Below are positions 34,168 to 43,417 of a DNA stretch of 64,000 bases, in pieces. Both the position numbers and the translations under genes were made by a program. This DNA is from Paraburkholderia silviterrae (GTDB taxonomy: Bacteria; Pseudomonadota; Gammaproteobacteria; Burkholderiales; Burkholderiaceae): contig NZ_SMRP01000025.1 of NCBI RefSeq assembly GCF_004353915.1, forward strand, positions 1 through 64,000, written 5' to 3'. Each line of letters starts with the position of its first letter. Position 1 is the first letter of the stretch. A model generated the notes under the pieces. It worked only from the letters and a program-made list of their open reading frames with translations. It made no database searches and was not told the DNA's origin.

Positions 34168-35505
34168 CTAGCTCTCGCCGCTTGCAAGCGCGCTCGCGTC
34201 CGGATCGGCGTCGAAGATCGCGTGATGGCGGATGATGCTGCGGATGAGCGCCGCATCATCCGCGCTGACTTTCGCGTAGATCGACGGGCCGGCGGCGCGC
34301 TCGGCGTCGCCGGTACGCAACATCAGCTCGGCCCAATCGATCAGGCGCCGCGTGGAGAACGCGCTCGCCAAATCCTCGCGTGCGAACGCGGCGCGGCAGT
34401 CGGCGGCAATGGCGGCGAGCGTCTGCGCGAGCGCTGGCGTGAGCCGCGGCAAGGTCCGCCGCAATACTTCGGCTTCCTCATCTTTCGACAAATAGTCGAA
34501 CAGGTACACGCGCCAGCGGTCGAGAAAGGCTTCGTTGAGCAGATTCGCGCCCTGATACAAGTGACGGTACGCACTCATTGCGCCCGCCGCGTTCGCCGTG
34601 GCGAAGAGGCGAAACGCGGGATGCGGCGTCACGATCTCGTTGCCGCGCTCCTTGAGCAGGAGCTTGCCGTTCGGCTCGAGCACGGCGGTCAGCACGGCGA
34701 GGATCGAAGGCTCGGCGAAATCGAGTTCGTCGATGATGAGCCAAATGCCCTCGCGCATCGCCACGGGCAGCACGCCGTCCACCCATACCGTCTCGCCGCC
34801 CTTCACGGTCCAAAAACCCACGAAGTCGCCGATGGTGGTCTGCCCGTTCATGTTCGCGCGCAGCACGCCATGGCCCGTGCGCGCGGCCACCTGCTCGATG
34901 AAGCTCGTCTTGCCCGAGCCCGTGTGGCCGATCAGCATCACGCGGCGATTCTCGACGATGTCGAGAGCGACGTCGTCGGTGCGGGCCGTGAAGAGATACG
35001 CGTCGTTGATGCGCGGCACCAGCGCTTGCGAGGCCGGCAAGCCCGCCTGAGCGACCGGCATGTCCACATTACCGATGCGCACGGTCGCGCCCGAGAGCCG
35101 TGCTTCGCTGCCCGCTACGTCGCCCTCTTCGCGGCCCTCGCCGCCGCCTTCGCTGTCGCCACCGCCTTCGCGCGCCGCCCGCTCAGCGGCCGCCGCGCGC
35201 CGCAGCTCGGCGGAGAAACGGCTGCCCGCCTCGGCGGCACGCGCCTCGTCCTCGCGGCCCGCCTCGGACACAAAGCCCTCGCGGCGCCATTTCAGCAGCT
35301 TCGCTTCGAGGTTATCGAGGTCGACGACGGTGTCGATGTCCACCTCGCCGATGGCGTCGCCGTCGCCGCCGCGGCCGTGCTCGATGCGGAACATGTTCGC
35401 GCGCTCGGAGAGCGACACGCGCCACCATTCGCGCGCCTCGCCCGAGCCGCGCGTGTAGACGCCCTCGGGGCCGTCGTTGTGAACTGCGAGAGGGGTGGCG
35501 TTCAT
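34168..35505 (-). CDS. MoxR-like AAA+ ATPase
   Basis: 445 residues from the ATG at 35505. The N-terminal ~130 residues hold a WGR-like segment (EWWRVSLSERANMFRIEHGRGGDGDAIGEVDI) and an acidic Gly-rich linker. The AAA+ core has Walker A GHTGSGKTS, Walker B LIIDELDFAEP, sensor 1 LFATANAAG and an Arg-rich lid. MoxR-type ATPases (NorQ, CbbQ, CobS) work with VWA partners such as the next gene. The fused WGR-like domain is less usual. Divergent from the porin at 35874, with a 368-base gap. Confidence 0.87.
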   Translation of the reverse strand: MNATPLAVHNDGPEGVYTRGSGEAREWWRVSLSERANMFRIEHGRGGDGDAIGEVDIDTVVDLDNLEAKLLKWRREGFVSEAGREDEARAAEAGSRFSAELRRAAAAERAAREGGGDSEGGGEGREEGDVAGSEARLSGATVRIGNVDMPVAQAGLPASQALVPRINDAYLFTARTDDVALDIVENRRVMLIGHTGSGKTSFIEQVAARTGHGVLRANMNGQTTIGDFVGFWTVKGGETVWVDGVLPVAMREGIWLIIDELDFAEPSILAVLTAVLEPNGKLLLKERGNEIVTPHPAFRLFATANAAGAMSAYRHLYQGANLLNEAFLDRWRVYLFDYLSKDEEAEVLRRTLPRLTPALAQTLAAIAADCRAAFAREDLASAFSTRRLIDWAELMLRTGDAERAAGPSIYAKVSADDAALIRSIIRHHAIFDADPDASALASGES

Positions 35506-35873
35506 CGGCAAAAGACCACGCGCGAGCGCGAATAAAAGGATTAACCGCTCATGTTACCCGCTGTCCTGCCGCTGCCTGCCCCCAGGGGCGGCACGCAAGA
35601 ACGCCTGCCGCCACGCCTCGCGGCCGCAGGCCGCCAACGCCAATACCAGCTCCAGCACCAACGCCAATACCAGCACCAGCACCAGCACCAGCACCAACGC
35701 ATGTTGTAGCGGTGCGACACCCGGACAAATTTGTTGCAGAAGTTTTAATGATTCGAAATATTATCGCCATCTTCGCGCGCAGGGCTGGATCTGCGTACTC
35801 GAAAGTTTCACGAGATGACACCAGCGCACGCACCCACGCGGCGCCGGCGAATGATTAAAACAATGGGGATCAC
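35506..35873. other. Divergent intergenic region with CACCA(G/A)-type repeats, porin promoter
   Basis: 368 bases. From 35636 to 35700 it consists of CAACGCCAATACCAG and CACCAG hexamer repeats. An AT-rich stretch follows (35725-35775, TTTTAATGATTCGAAATATTATC) that suits a promoter or enhancer for the porin. Short frames crossing it on both strands are repeat artefacts. Confidence 0.65.
35636..35700. repeat. CACCAG/CACCAA hexamer repeat tract
   Basis: A 65-base tract of C-rich hexamers (CACCAG x4 in a row at its core, flanked by CCAATA/CCAACG variants). No stable gene includes it. Confidence 0.85.
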
Positions 35874-36974
35874 ATGAAGAAGACCACCGCGGCGCTCGGC
35901 GCCGCCCTGCTTGCAATTTCCGCGCAATCGGCATTCGCGCAAAGCTCGGTCACGCTGTACGGCATCGTCGACACGAGCATCCGCTACCTGACGAACGCCA
36001 ATGCGAACAACGACAATCAAGTGCAAATGGGCGTCGGCCCGATCACCGGCAGCCGCTGGGGCCTGAAAGGCTCGGAAGACCTGGGTGGCGGCCTCTCGAC
36101 AGTGTTCCGCCTCGAAAGCGGCTTTAACCTCTGGAACGGCCAGATGGCCAGCCAGAACACGCTGTTCAACCGGATGGCGTATGTCGGCTTGCAGAGCAAC
36201 CAGTACGGCGCGCTCACGTTCGGCCGCCAGAACACCCCGCTGTTCGACCAGCTCGGCAACGTCTATGACCCGCTGACCGTCGGCAACTTCGACCAGGACG
36301 GCTGGCTGCCGGGCGCGCTCGGCTACGGCCTGCGCCAGAACAATTCGGTCAAGTACGACGGCCACTTCGGCGGCCTCGAAGTCGAAGGCATGTACAGCTT
36401 CGGCGGCGTGCCGGGCAGCACCGGCGCGAACAACATGTACGGCTTCACCGCCTCGTACACCTACGGCCCGGCCTCGCTCGACGCTGGCTACCAGCAGAAC
36501 AGCGACCTGCACAACAACAAGTACCGCGTCGTGAACGTGAGCGGCGTCTACCAGATCGGCCCCGTCAAGGCGATGGCCGGCTGGCTGTGGGGCCAGGACA
36601 ATACCGGCATCGTCGACATGTACATGGCCGCAACCGGCTCGCCGGCTGCCAACTTCTCGACGCCCGTGACGAACACCAACCGCATCGACAACGGCTTCTA
36701 CGCCGGCGCCGTGTGGCAGGTCAACGCGCCGCTGACGCTGACGGCCGCCTACTACTACGACCACGCCCGCAACGCATTGAACGGGGACGACGTGACGCTG
36801 AGCACCAGCGTGCGCTACACGGCGGTCCTGCTGGCCGAATATGCGCTCTCCAAGCGCACCGAAGTGTATGGCACGGTCGACTTCACGCGTGGCACGGGCG
36901 CGGCGGCAACCGCCGACTTCCCGGGCCGCAACAACCAGACCGGCGTTGCCGTCGGCCTGCGCAACATCTTCTGA
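35874..36974 (+). CDS. Outer-membrane trimeric porin
   Basis: 366 residues. Signal peptide ~1-22 (ALGAALLAISAQSAFA|QSSVTLYG). Porin motifs: SRWGLKGSEDLGGGLSTVFRLESGFN, LFNRMAYVGLQSNQYGALTFGRQNTPLFD, ending in Phe (VGLRNIF). Acidic/aromatic loops and the length fit the main general-diffusion porins (OpcP/OmpC-like) of Burkholderia. Start with a weak GGGGAT upstream; followed by a strong terminator, so single-gene unit. Confidence 0.94.
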   Translation: MKKTTAALGAALLAISAQSAFAQSSVTLYGIVDTSIRYLTNANANNDNQVQMGVGPITGSRWGLKGSEDLGGGLSTVFRLESGFNLWNGQMASQNTLFNRMAYVGLQSNQYGALTFGRQNTPLFDQLGNVYDPLTVGNFDQDGWLPGALGYGLRQNNSVKYDGHFGGLEVEGMYSFGGVPGSTGANNMYGFTASYTYGPASLDAGYQQNSDLHNNKYRVVNVSGVYQIGPVKAMAGWLWGQDNTGIVDMYMAATGSPAANFSTPVTNTNRIDNGFYAGAVWQVNAPLTLTAAYYYDHARNALNGDDVTLSTSVRYTAVLLAEYALSKRTEVYGTVDFTRGTGAAATADFPGRNNQTGVAVGLRNIF

Positions 36975-37308
36975 TGGCGCACGCGGCCCCTCGTTCGGGC
37001 CGCACATCAGCAAGATCGGCAAGATCGACACGAACCGCACGCGCTTTCAGCGTGCGGTTTTTTTATTGATCGGCGAATTCATCGACCACTGCGAAAACAC
37101 GCGGCGCCGCTCGCGTGAAAATGGCCGACAACGTGGCCAAAAACGCCCTGAAACCCGGGGGCGGCACGCCATGGCGGGCGGTGTGGGATAATTACCGTTT
37201 GCCCAGAGTGCAGCTCAAGAGGTTGTTCGCACGGGCGCGCAGGGGGCCGTCAATCCCGTGGCCCGCTACCCAATCGGCACTTTCTGTAATCACTCTCACG
37301 CAACCACG
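36975..37308. other. Intergenic region: porin terminator and ilvD leader
   Basis: 334 bases. The first 90 carry the porin terminator. The rest has no gene, attenuator peptide or branched-chain codon run that I could see. Confidence 0.55.
37033..37064 (+). terminator. Rho-independent terminator of the porin gene
   Basis: AACCGCACGC, loop of seven bases, GCGTGCGGTT, then a seven-T run: perfect 10-bp stem starting 59 bases after the porin stop. Confidence 0.95.
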
Positions 37309-39168
37309 ATGCCCGCATACCGTTCCAAGACCTCCACCGCCGGCCGCAACATGGCAGGTGCGCGCTCCCTGTGGCGCGCCACCGGCATGAAAGACGAAGA
37401 CTTTTCCAAGCCGATCATCGCGGTGGTCAACTCGTTCACCCAGTTCGTGCCCGGCCACGTCCACCTGAAGGACCTCGGCCAACTCGTTGCGCGCGAAATC
37501 GAAGCCGCGGGCGGCGTGGCCAAGGAATTCAACACCATCGCCGTGGACGACGGCATCGCCATGGGTCACGACGGCATGCTGTATTCGCTGCCGAGCCGCG
37601 ACATCATCGCGGATTCGGTGGAATACATGGTCAACGCGCACTGCGCCGACGCCATGGTCTGCATCTCCAACTGCGACAAGATCACCCCGGGCATGCTGAT
37701 GGCCGCCATGCGCCTGAACATCCCCGTGATCTTCGTCTCCGGCGGCCCGATGGAAGCCGGCAAGACGCGCCTCGCCAACCCCGTCACCAAGGCCATCGAA
37801 GTCAAGAAGCTCGACCTGATCGACGCCATGGTGATCGCGGCGGACAGCAAGTATTCGGACGCCGAAGTGGCCGAAGTCGAGCGCTCCGCCTGCCCGACCT
37901 GCGGCTCGTGCTCGGGCATGTTCACGGCCAACTCCATGAACTGCCTGACCGAGGCGCTGGGCCTCTCGCTGCCCGGCAACGGCACGGTGGTGGCCACGCA
38001 CGCGGACCGCGAGCAGCTGTTCAAGCGCGCCGGTTGCCGTATCGTCGAGCTCGCGCGCCAGTACTACGAGCAGGAAGACGAGCGCGTGCTGCCGCGCTCG
38101 GTGGGCTTCAAGGCGTTCGAGAACGCCATGACGCTGGACATCGCCATGGGCGGCTCGACCAACACCATCCTGCATTTGCTGGCGATCGCGCAGGAAGCGG
38201 GCATCGAGTTCACCATGGCCGACATCGACCGCCTTTCGCGCGTCGTGCCGCAGCTGTGCAAGGTGGCGCCCAACACCAACAAGTACCACATCGAAGACGT
38301 GCATCGCGCGGGTGGCATCATGGCGATCCTCGGCGAGCTCGATCGTGCCGGCAAGCTGCACACCGACGTGCCGACCGTGCATGCGCCCTCGCTCAAGGAC
38401 GCGCTCGCGCAGTGGGATATCGCCCTCACCCAGGACGATGCCGTGAAGACGTTCTACATGGCCGGTCCGGCGGGCGTCCCCACGCAAGTGGCGTTCAGCC
38501 AGAACACGCGCTGGCCGAGCCTCGACGCCGATCGCGCCGAGGGCTGCATCCGCTCGAACGAGCATGCGTTCTCGCAGGAAGGCGGCCTCGCGGTGCTCAC
38601 GGGCAATATCGCGCTGGACGGCTGCGTGGTGAAGACCGCGGGCGTGGATGACAGCATTCTCGTGTTCGAAGGCACGGCCCATGTGACCGAGTCGCAAGAC
38701 GAGGCGGTGGAGAACATTCTCGCCGACAAGGTCAAGGCCGGCGATGTGGTGATCGTGCGTTACGAAGGGCCCAAGGGCGGGCCGGGCATGCAGGAAATGC
38801 TCTACCCGACGAGCTATATCAAGTCGAAGGGCCTGGGCAAGGCTTGTGCGCTGCTCACCGATGGGCGTTTCTCGGGCGGCACGTCGGGGCTTTCCATCGG
38901 CCACTGCTCGCCGGAGGCGGCGGCAGGTGGCGCGATCGGTCTCGTGCGCAATGGCGACAAGATTCGCATCGACATTCCGAATCGCACGATCAATGTGCTC
39001 GTTTCCGATGAGGAACTGGCGCGTCGTCGCGAAGAGCAGAACGCCAAGGGGTGGAAGCCGGTGAAGGCGCGCCCGCGCAAGGTGTCGGCTGCGCTCAAGG
39101 CCTATGCCAAGCTCGTGATGTCGGCGGATAAGGGCGCGGTGCGCGATCTTTCGCTGCTCGACGATTAA
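37309..39168 (+). CDS. ilvD: Dihydroxy-acid dehydratase
   Basis: 619 residues, normal family length. Iron-sulfur ligands and signatures: CISNCDKITPGM and CPTCGSCSGMFTANSMNCLTEALG; C-terminal TDGRFSGGTSGLSIGH. It converts 2,3-dihydroxy-isovalerate and -methylvalerate to the 2-keto acids for valine/isoleucine. The ATG at 37309 (MPAYRSKTSTAGRNMAGARSLW) is the conserved start; an upstream frame to 37258 is not supported. Housekeeping gene with its own TTCG-loop terminator. Codon use is highly biased, as for an abundant protein. Confidence 0.97.
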   Translation: MPAYRSKTSTAGRNMAGARSLWRATGMKDEDFSKPIIAVVNSFTQFVPGHVHLKDLGQLVAREIEAAGGVAKEFNTIAVDDGIAMGHDGMLYSLPSRDIIADSVEYMVNAHCADAMVCISNCDKITPGMLMAAMRLNIPVIFVSGGPMEAGKTRLANPVTKAIEVKKLDLIDAMVIAADSKYSDAEVAEVERSACPTCGSCSGMFTANSMNCLTEALGLSLPGNGTVVATHADREQLFKRAGCRIVELARQYYEQEDERVLPRSVGFKAFENAMTLDIAMGGSTNTILHLLAIAQEAGIEFTMADIDRLSRVVPQLCKVAPNTNKYHIEDVHRAGGIMAILGELDRAGKLHTDVPTVHAPSLKDALAQWDIALTQDDAVKTFYMAGPAGVPTQVAFSQNTRWPSLDADRAEGCIRSNEHAFSQEGGLAVLTGNIALDGCVVKTAGVDDSILVFEGTAHVTESQDEAVENILADKVKAGDVVIVRYEGPKGGPGMQEMLYPTSYIKSKGLGKACALLTDGRFSGGTSGLSIGHCSPEAAAGGAIGLVRNGDKIRIDIPNRTINVLVSDEELARRREEQNAKGWKPVKARPRKVSAALKAYAKLVMSADKGAVRDLSLLDD

Positions 39169-39200
39169 GACCGGCGCGCGCTTTGCGCACGGGTCTCAGG

Positions 39201-39228
39201 AAGCCGCTCTTCGGAGCGGCTTTTTTTT
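39201..39228 (+). terminator. Rho-independent terminator of ilvD
   Basis: AAGCCGCTC, stable TTCG tetraloop, GAGCGGCTT, then a run of T. It lies 33 bases after the ilvD stop and between convergent genes. Confidence 0.96.
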
Positions 39229-39306
39229 GGGTTCTTCCCGCGTTGCCGGGGACTCAATGAGCGTTATGGCCGGCACGGATGGCCAATGCGCCCAGAACAC
39301 CCTGGA

Positions 39307-40542
39307 TCACCACCCGAGTCCCGCGCGATGAAGGCGCTCGATAGCGCGATCGAGGACGTCGGATGAATGCCCAAGGTGAATCCGGACGTAAGCGATACGA
39401 TCGCTCGATCCGGGACGACGCAACGGAGTCGTCATGCTGCCACGGCCAGGCAGCACCCCCGCTTCGAGGCAAGCGCGTCGATAAGCTTCCTCGTCGTCGC
39501 CTTGAACGAAGCGCGGCGGAACCCGGAATCGCATGTAAGAGGTGCAGGTTCCCGCGTGAACGGCGTCGTGAGGAAACCCGAGGTCGTCGGTGAGCCGCCG
39601 CGCCACCCTGCTCCGGTTGCTCGCGTAATGATGACGAAGCTGATCCAGGTAGGAGTCCGCCTCGGGGGCAGGCAGCCACTCGGCCATTGCGGCCTGAAGC
39701 GGTATCGCTGTGCCATAGCTGCGCCGGTGCGCGACGTCGACGAGCCCGGCCAGCGTGTCCGGATGCGCGGTCAGCGCACCAATCCCCCAGCCGTTGCATC
39801 GGAATTGCTTTCCCAAGGTCCGCACCGCCAGCCAGAGCGGTGCGCAGGCGTGCGCCGCCCTGTCGACAAGCACGCGCAGCGCATTCGTCGGCGCGCGCCC
39901 GGGCGCATGAAGCGCAAAGTAGGCGTCATCGATCAGAATCGCGGTCTCCCGCTCGAATGCCGCTTCGATCAGCCGCGCCGTTATCTGCGGCGACCACTCG
40001 GCGCCGGTCGGATTGTGCTGTGGATTGAGCACGAGCAGCGTGCCGGGCGCCATCGCGCGCACCAGTTCGTCCGGATCGGGCTGCCAGCCCCGCTCGGCCG
40101 TGACGCTGTATTGACGGATGTCGAACGGCAGCGAAGCGAGGATGCCCACATAGTCCCAACCGGGATCGGGCACGAGCGCGGTGCAGCGCGCGCCGTGGCG
40201 TGCGTGGAACAGTTGCGCGAAGTCCGACATCGCCGCGCGTGTGCCGGCCTGACTGACGGCGACGTCGTACGTCCCGGCTGACGGTAGATCGTGCGTCCGG
40301 GCGATATACGCGCGCAGCGCCCGGCGCAGCGCGGGAAGCCCATACGGCGCCAGCGTATAGCCATGCGCGTATGCCGGCACCTTGCTCAGCGCCTCGACAA
40401 GACCGGGCGCGGGCGGCGTCCATGTCTCGCCGAGGCTCAGATACACCAGTTCGTCAACGCGCGCATATCCGGCGAGAAGCTGCGCATCGGTCAACGGATT
40501 CGGCAGTGCGCCGGTATCGAGCACATCGTCGGGTGATTGCAT
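39307..40542 (-). CDS. Fold-type I PLP aminotransferase
   Basis: 411 residues. Class I/II aminotransferase fold: AYAHGYTLAPYGLPALRRALRAYI, cofactor-region LNPQHNPTGAEWS, Asp/Tyr pair ILIDDAYFAL, the PLP Lys in RTLGKQFRCNGWGIG, and a terminal Arg region RIHLGHSS for carboxylate binding. The Lys surroundings differ from the common SxSK motif, so it is not a standard aspartate or aromatic aminotransferase. Last gene of a four-gene operon, 10 bases after the amidase; probably acts on a tryptophan- or kynurenine-like amino acid made by it, but the substrate is not readable from sequence. Confidence 0.83.
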   Translation of the reverse strand: MQSPDDVLDTGALPNPLTDAQLLAGYARVDELVYLSLGETWTPPAPGLVEALSKVPAYAHGYTLAPYGLPALRRALRAYIARTHDLPSAGTYDVAVSQAGTRAAMSDFAQLFHARHGARCTALVPDPGWDYVGILASLPFDIRQYSVTAERGWQPDPDELVRAMAPGTLLVLNPQHNPTGAEWSPQITARLIEAAFERETAILIDDAYFALHAPGRAPTNALRVLVDRAAHACAPLWLAVRTLGKQFRCNGWGIGALTAHPDTLAGLVDVAHRRSYGTAIPLQAAMAEWLPAPEADSYLDQLRHHYASNRSRVARRLTDDLGFPHDAVHAGTCTSYMRFRVPPRFVQGDDEEAYRRACLEAGVLPGRGSMTTPLRRPGSSDRIAYVRIHLGHSSDVLDRAIERLHRAGLGW

Positions 40543-40552
40543 GGGCGGCCCT

Positions 40553-41956
40553 TCAAGGACGATTGACGGATTCGAGCAGCCGCGAGCATTGCCGCGCGAG
40601 ATCCAGCAGCCGGGTATCGGCGTGCGGCTGCCCGTCGAACTGGAGACCGACGGGCAGCCCGTGCCGGGTCTTGCCGGCCGGCAGGGTCACGGAAGGCGCG
40701 CCGAGCACCGCGGCCGGAGCCGTGTTGCGGATGCAGGCGAGGAAAGTCGGCATCGACGCGCCATCAAGCACCACGTGCTCGCCAACGTCGATCGACGGCG
40801 ACGGGAGAATGGTGGACGGCAAGACGACGGCGTCGACGTCGTGGAGCCGGTGGGCCGCCGTTGCAGCGGCGCGCAGGCGCGCCTGCGCGGCCAGCGCATG
40901 GCGATAGGCTTCACGCGGAAATGGCGCGTCCAGCAACGGCGCGAGCACGCCGCGCACGTCGGGTGACGCGACCTCGCGAATCACGTCCTCGAAGGTGTCG
41001 GTGGAACCGCTGTCGGCCAGATACGCGGCAACGGCGGCCGGCGTCTCGGCCAACGGCACGGCGGTCGCGACGTCGAGAAGAGCGGCGCTCGGGCCGCCCA
41101 GGATCTCGTCCCCCACACTCACGAGCACGCATCCGGCACGCTCGAGCAAAGCCAGCGCGTTGGCGGCGACGCGCGCGACATCGGGATCAAGGCTATGCCA
41201 TGCGTGATCGGGAACGGCAAGCCGTATCGGGCGACCAGCGTCGCGGGCCATTCGCCTGTCACCATCGGCAGCGGCAAGGATCGAGTCCAGCAGCACAATG
41301 TCGTCGGGATCGCGAGCCATGAGTCCAACGGTATCGCGCGACGGCGAGATCCGCAGCACGCCCGCATGCGGATAGCGCCCGGTCGTTGGGCGAAAGCCAA
41401 CGATCCCGCAAAACGCCGCCGGAATGCGCGCCGAGCCGCCCGTGTCGGTGCCGAGCCCGGCCGGCGCAAAGCCAGCCGCCACCGCCGTCGCCGTTCCGGA
41501 GCTGCTGCCGCCGGCCAGATAATCCGTGTTCACCGGATTGCGCGCGGTAGGCGCACCCACGCAGATTCCAGTGACCCCATACGCGAGCTCATGCATGCTC
41601 GTCTTGCCAAGCAGCATCGCGCCCGCCGCCGCGAGGCGCCGCCACACCGCCGAGTCGGACGCCGGCATATGCGCGTGCAGACGCGGCGTGCCGCCTGTCG
41701 TGCGGATCCCGGCGACGTCGATGTTGTCCTTCACGACGAGCGGCATCCCATGCAGCGGCCCGGCCGGCGAGGTGCGGTCCGCCTCGCGCGCGGCGTCCAG
41801 CGCCTGTTCGTGGGCCCGCGTGATATACGCGCCGAGATCGCCGCGCGCGCGTTCATGAGCAATCAGGTCGGTCACGTACTCCACGGCGCTCAGGCGGCCG
41901 GCCCGAAGCGCGCGCGCCGCTTCGCACAGCGACCAGCTCGCGGCTTCGGCGCTCAT
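40553..41956 (-). CDS. Amidase-signature family hydrolase
   Basis: 467 residues. Complete Ser-Ser-Lys amidase signature: Lys in LVVKDNIDVAG, cis-Ser and nucleophile Ser in DYLAGGSSSGTATAVAAGFAPAGLGTDTGGSARIPAAFCG. Hydrolyses a C-N amide bond; relatives include indoleacetamide, mandelamide and aryl-acylamide amidases and GatA. No GatB/C neighbours, so not tRNA amidotransferase. The ATG overlaps the TGA of the class III aminotransferase (ATGA). In this operon it could deformylate an N-formylkynurenine-like product or trim an amide; that is inference. Confidence 0.9.
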   Translation of the reverse strand: MSAEAASWSLCEAARALRAGRLSAVEYVTDLIAHERARGDLGAYITRAHEQALDAAREADRTSPAGPLHGMPLVVKDNIDVAGIRTTGGTPRLHAHMPASDSAVWRRLAAAGAMLLGKTSMHELAYGVTGICVGAPTARNPVNTDYLAGGSSSGTATAVAAGFAPAGLGTDTGGSARIPAAFCGIVGFRPTTGRYPHAGVLRISPSRDTVGLMARDPDDIVLLDSILAAADGDRRMARDAGRPIRLAVPDHAWHSLDPDVARVAANALALLERAGCVLVSVGDEILGGPSAALLDVATAVPLAETPAAVAAYLADSGSTDTFEDVIREVASPDVRGVLAPLLDAPFPREAYRHALAAQARLRAAATAAHRLHDVDAVVLPSTILPSPSIDVGEHVVLDGASMPTFLACIRNTAPAAVLGAPSVTLPAGKTRHGLPVGLQFDGQPHADTRLLDLARQCSRLLESVNRP

Positions 41957-43356
41957 GCGTGCGCGCTCACTGGAACGAGAAGCTCCGGATGATTCCGGGA
42001 GATATACGGCACGAGCATCGCGAGCGTGCTGCCGTAAGCGTCGACGAACGCATCGACCGTGGTCGTCTCCGTCATCACGTGTTGGCACAGCAAACCGTGG
42101 CGCGCGGTGACGAAGCCCTCGTTGAGCATCTGCAAATGAACGAGCGAACGCAGCTCGTCGCGGCCTTTACGCACGCGCGCGGTGTCGGCCGCGTTGCGCG
42201 GAGCCTCGCGCGTGAAATGGAAATAGGTCATCCCGCCCTCGCCGATCGCACGCCCCACGACGCCGACCGACGCCGCGGCGGCCGTCAGGCCGGTTCGCAG
42301 GCGCTCGCCGAGCGCGGTGAGGTGCTTGAAATCGGATGCGTCGAGATGCTTCATCGCGGCGATGCCGGCGGCAAGCGACAGGTTGTTCGCGCAATAGGCG
42401 CCCGCGTGATAGACGGGATCGGGCCCGAACGGATCGAAGATCTTCATGATGTCGGCGCGCCCGCCGAAGACCCCGATAGGCAAACCACCGCCAACGATCT
42501 TGCTGAACGTGCTCAGGTCCGGCGTGACGCCATGCTTGACCTGCCACGGGCCCACGCGAATGCTCGCGCATTCGTCGAACATGAGCACGGCGCCGTGGTC
42601 CGTGCAAAGCTTTCGCAGCGTCGCGAGATACGCGCGATCGGCCGGCACCGCGCCGCCGACGCCGAGCACCGGCTCGACGATTACGCCGGCCACCTTGCCG
42701 CGCAGCTCGTTCATCACGCGGGTGGCCGTGTCGGCATCGTTGTACGGAATGGCCACCACCGTTTCCAGCACGCTCGGCGGCACGCCGTGCGCGAGATAGC
42801 CGGCGGGCAAGCCGCCGACGGCCTGGTCGTAAGTCTGGCCGTTGGTGATGAACGCGTTCACGTTTGTCCAGTCGTGCGTGCCGTGATAACCACCGTCGAT
42901 CTTGAGCACGATGTCTCGGCCCGTGTACGCGCGCGCCGTGCGGATCGCCCACATCGTCGCTTCCGTGCCCGAGTTGCAGTACCGCACGCGCTCCATCGAC
43001 GGAACCAGTGCTTTCAGCAGCTCCGCGTGCTCGTACTGGAGCCTGGTCGGACCGCCCGGCAACGTGCCCAGCGCGACCTGCTCCCTGACCGCTGCGATCA
43101 GCGCCGGATGGTCGTGACCATGCGCCAGCGCGCCGTAGTTGGTCAGGAAATCCTCTCGCCAGACGCCGTCGACGTCCTTCAGCCGCGTCCCGGCGCCGCG
43201 CTCGAAGTACAGGGGAAACGGCCGATACGACGTCATCGTGCGCGTGTCGCCGCCGGGCAGCGAAGCTGCCGCCGTGGCAAAGGCGGCAGCCGAATGCGGC
43301 GCGCCCGAACGGTAGCGCTCGATGATGCCGACGGCAATGGGGTCGTTGGAAGCCAT
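41953..43356 (-). CDS. Class III aminotransferase / glutamate-1-semialdehyde aminomutase-like protein
   Basis: 467 residues. Motifs: VRYCNSGTEATMWAIRTARAYTGRD, DGGYHGTHDW (aromatic cofactor site), VIVEPVLGVGG, LMFDECASIRVG where HemL-type proteins have DEV(I/M)xxxR, and catalytic Lys in STFSKIVGGGLPIGVFGG. The Cys in FDECAS replaces the usual Val, an uncommon change next to the PLP Asp. It lacks the context of haem synthesis, so it is a secondary-metabolism relative of GSA aminomutases or an omega-aminotransferase. GAGGAG 12 bases before the ATG; 61 bases after the dioxygenase gene. Confidence 0.86.
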   Translation of the reverse strand: MASNDPIAVGIIERYRSGAPHSAAAFATAAASLPGGDTRTMTSYRPFPLYFERGAGTRLKDVDGVWREDFLTNYGALAHGHDHPALIAAVREQVALGTLPGGPTRLQYEHAELLKALVPSMERVRYCNSGTEATMWAIRTARAYTGRDIVLKIDGGYHGTHDWTNVNAFITNGQTYDQAVGGLPAGYLAHGVPPSVLETVVAIPYNDADTATRVMNELRGKVAGVIVEPVLGVGGAVPADRAYLATLRKLCTDHGAVLMFDECASIRVGPWQVKHGVTPDLSTFSKIVGGGLPIGVFGGRADIMKIFDPFGPDPVYHAGAYCANNLSLAAGIAAMKHLDASDFKHLTALGERLRTGLTAAAASVGVVGRAIGEGGMTYFHFTREAPRNAADTARVRKGRDELRSLVHLQMLNEGFVTARHGLLCQHVMTETTTVDAFVDAYGSTLAMLVPYISRNHPELLVPVSAHA

Positions 43357-43417
43357 GGAGATGCTCTCCTCGTCATGAAGCCGGATGACCGGTCGAAAGG
43401 GAAAACGACGCGTGAAA

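Noticed and set aside
37192..38904. 570-residue minus-strand frame
   Set aside because: Antisense to ilvD, an unmistakable housekeeping gene.
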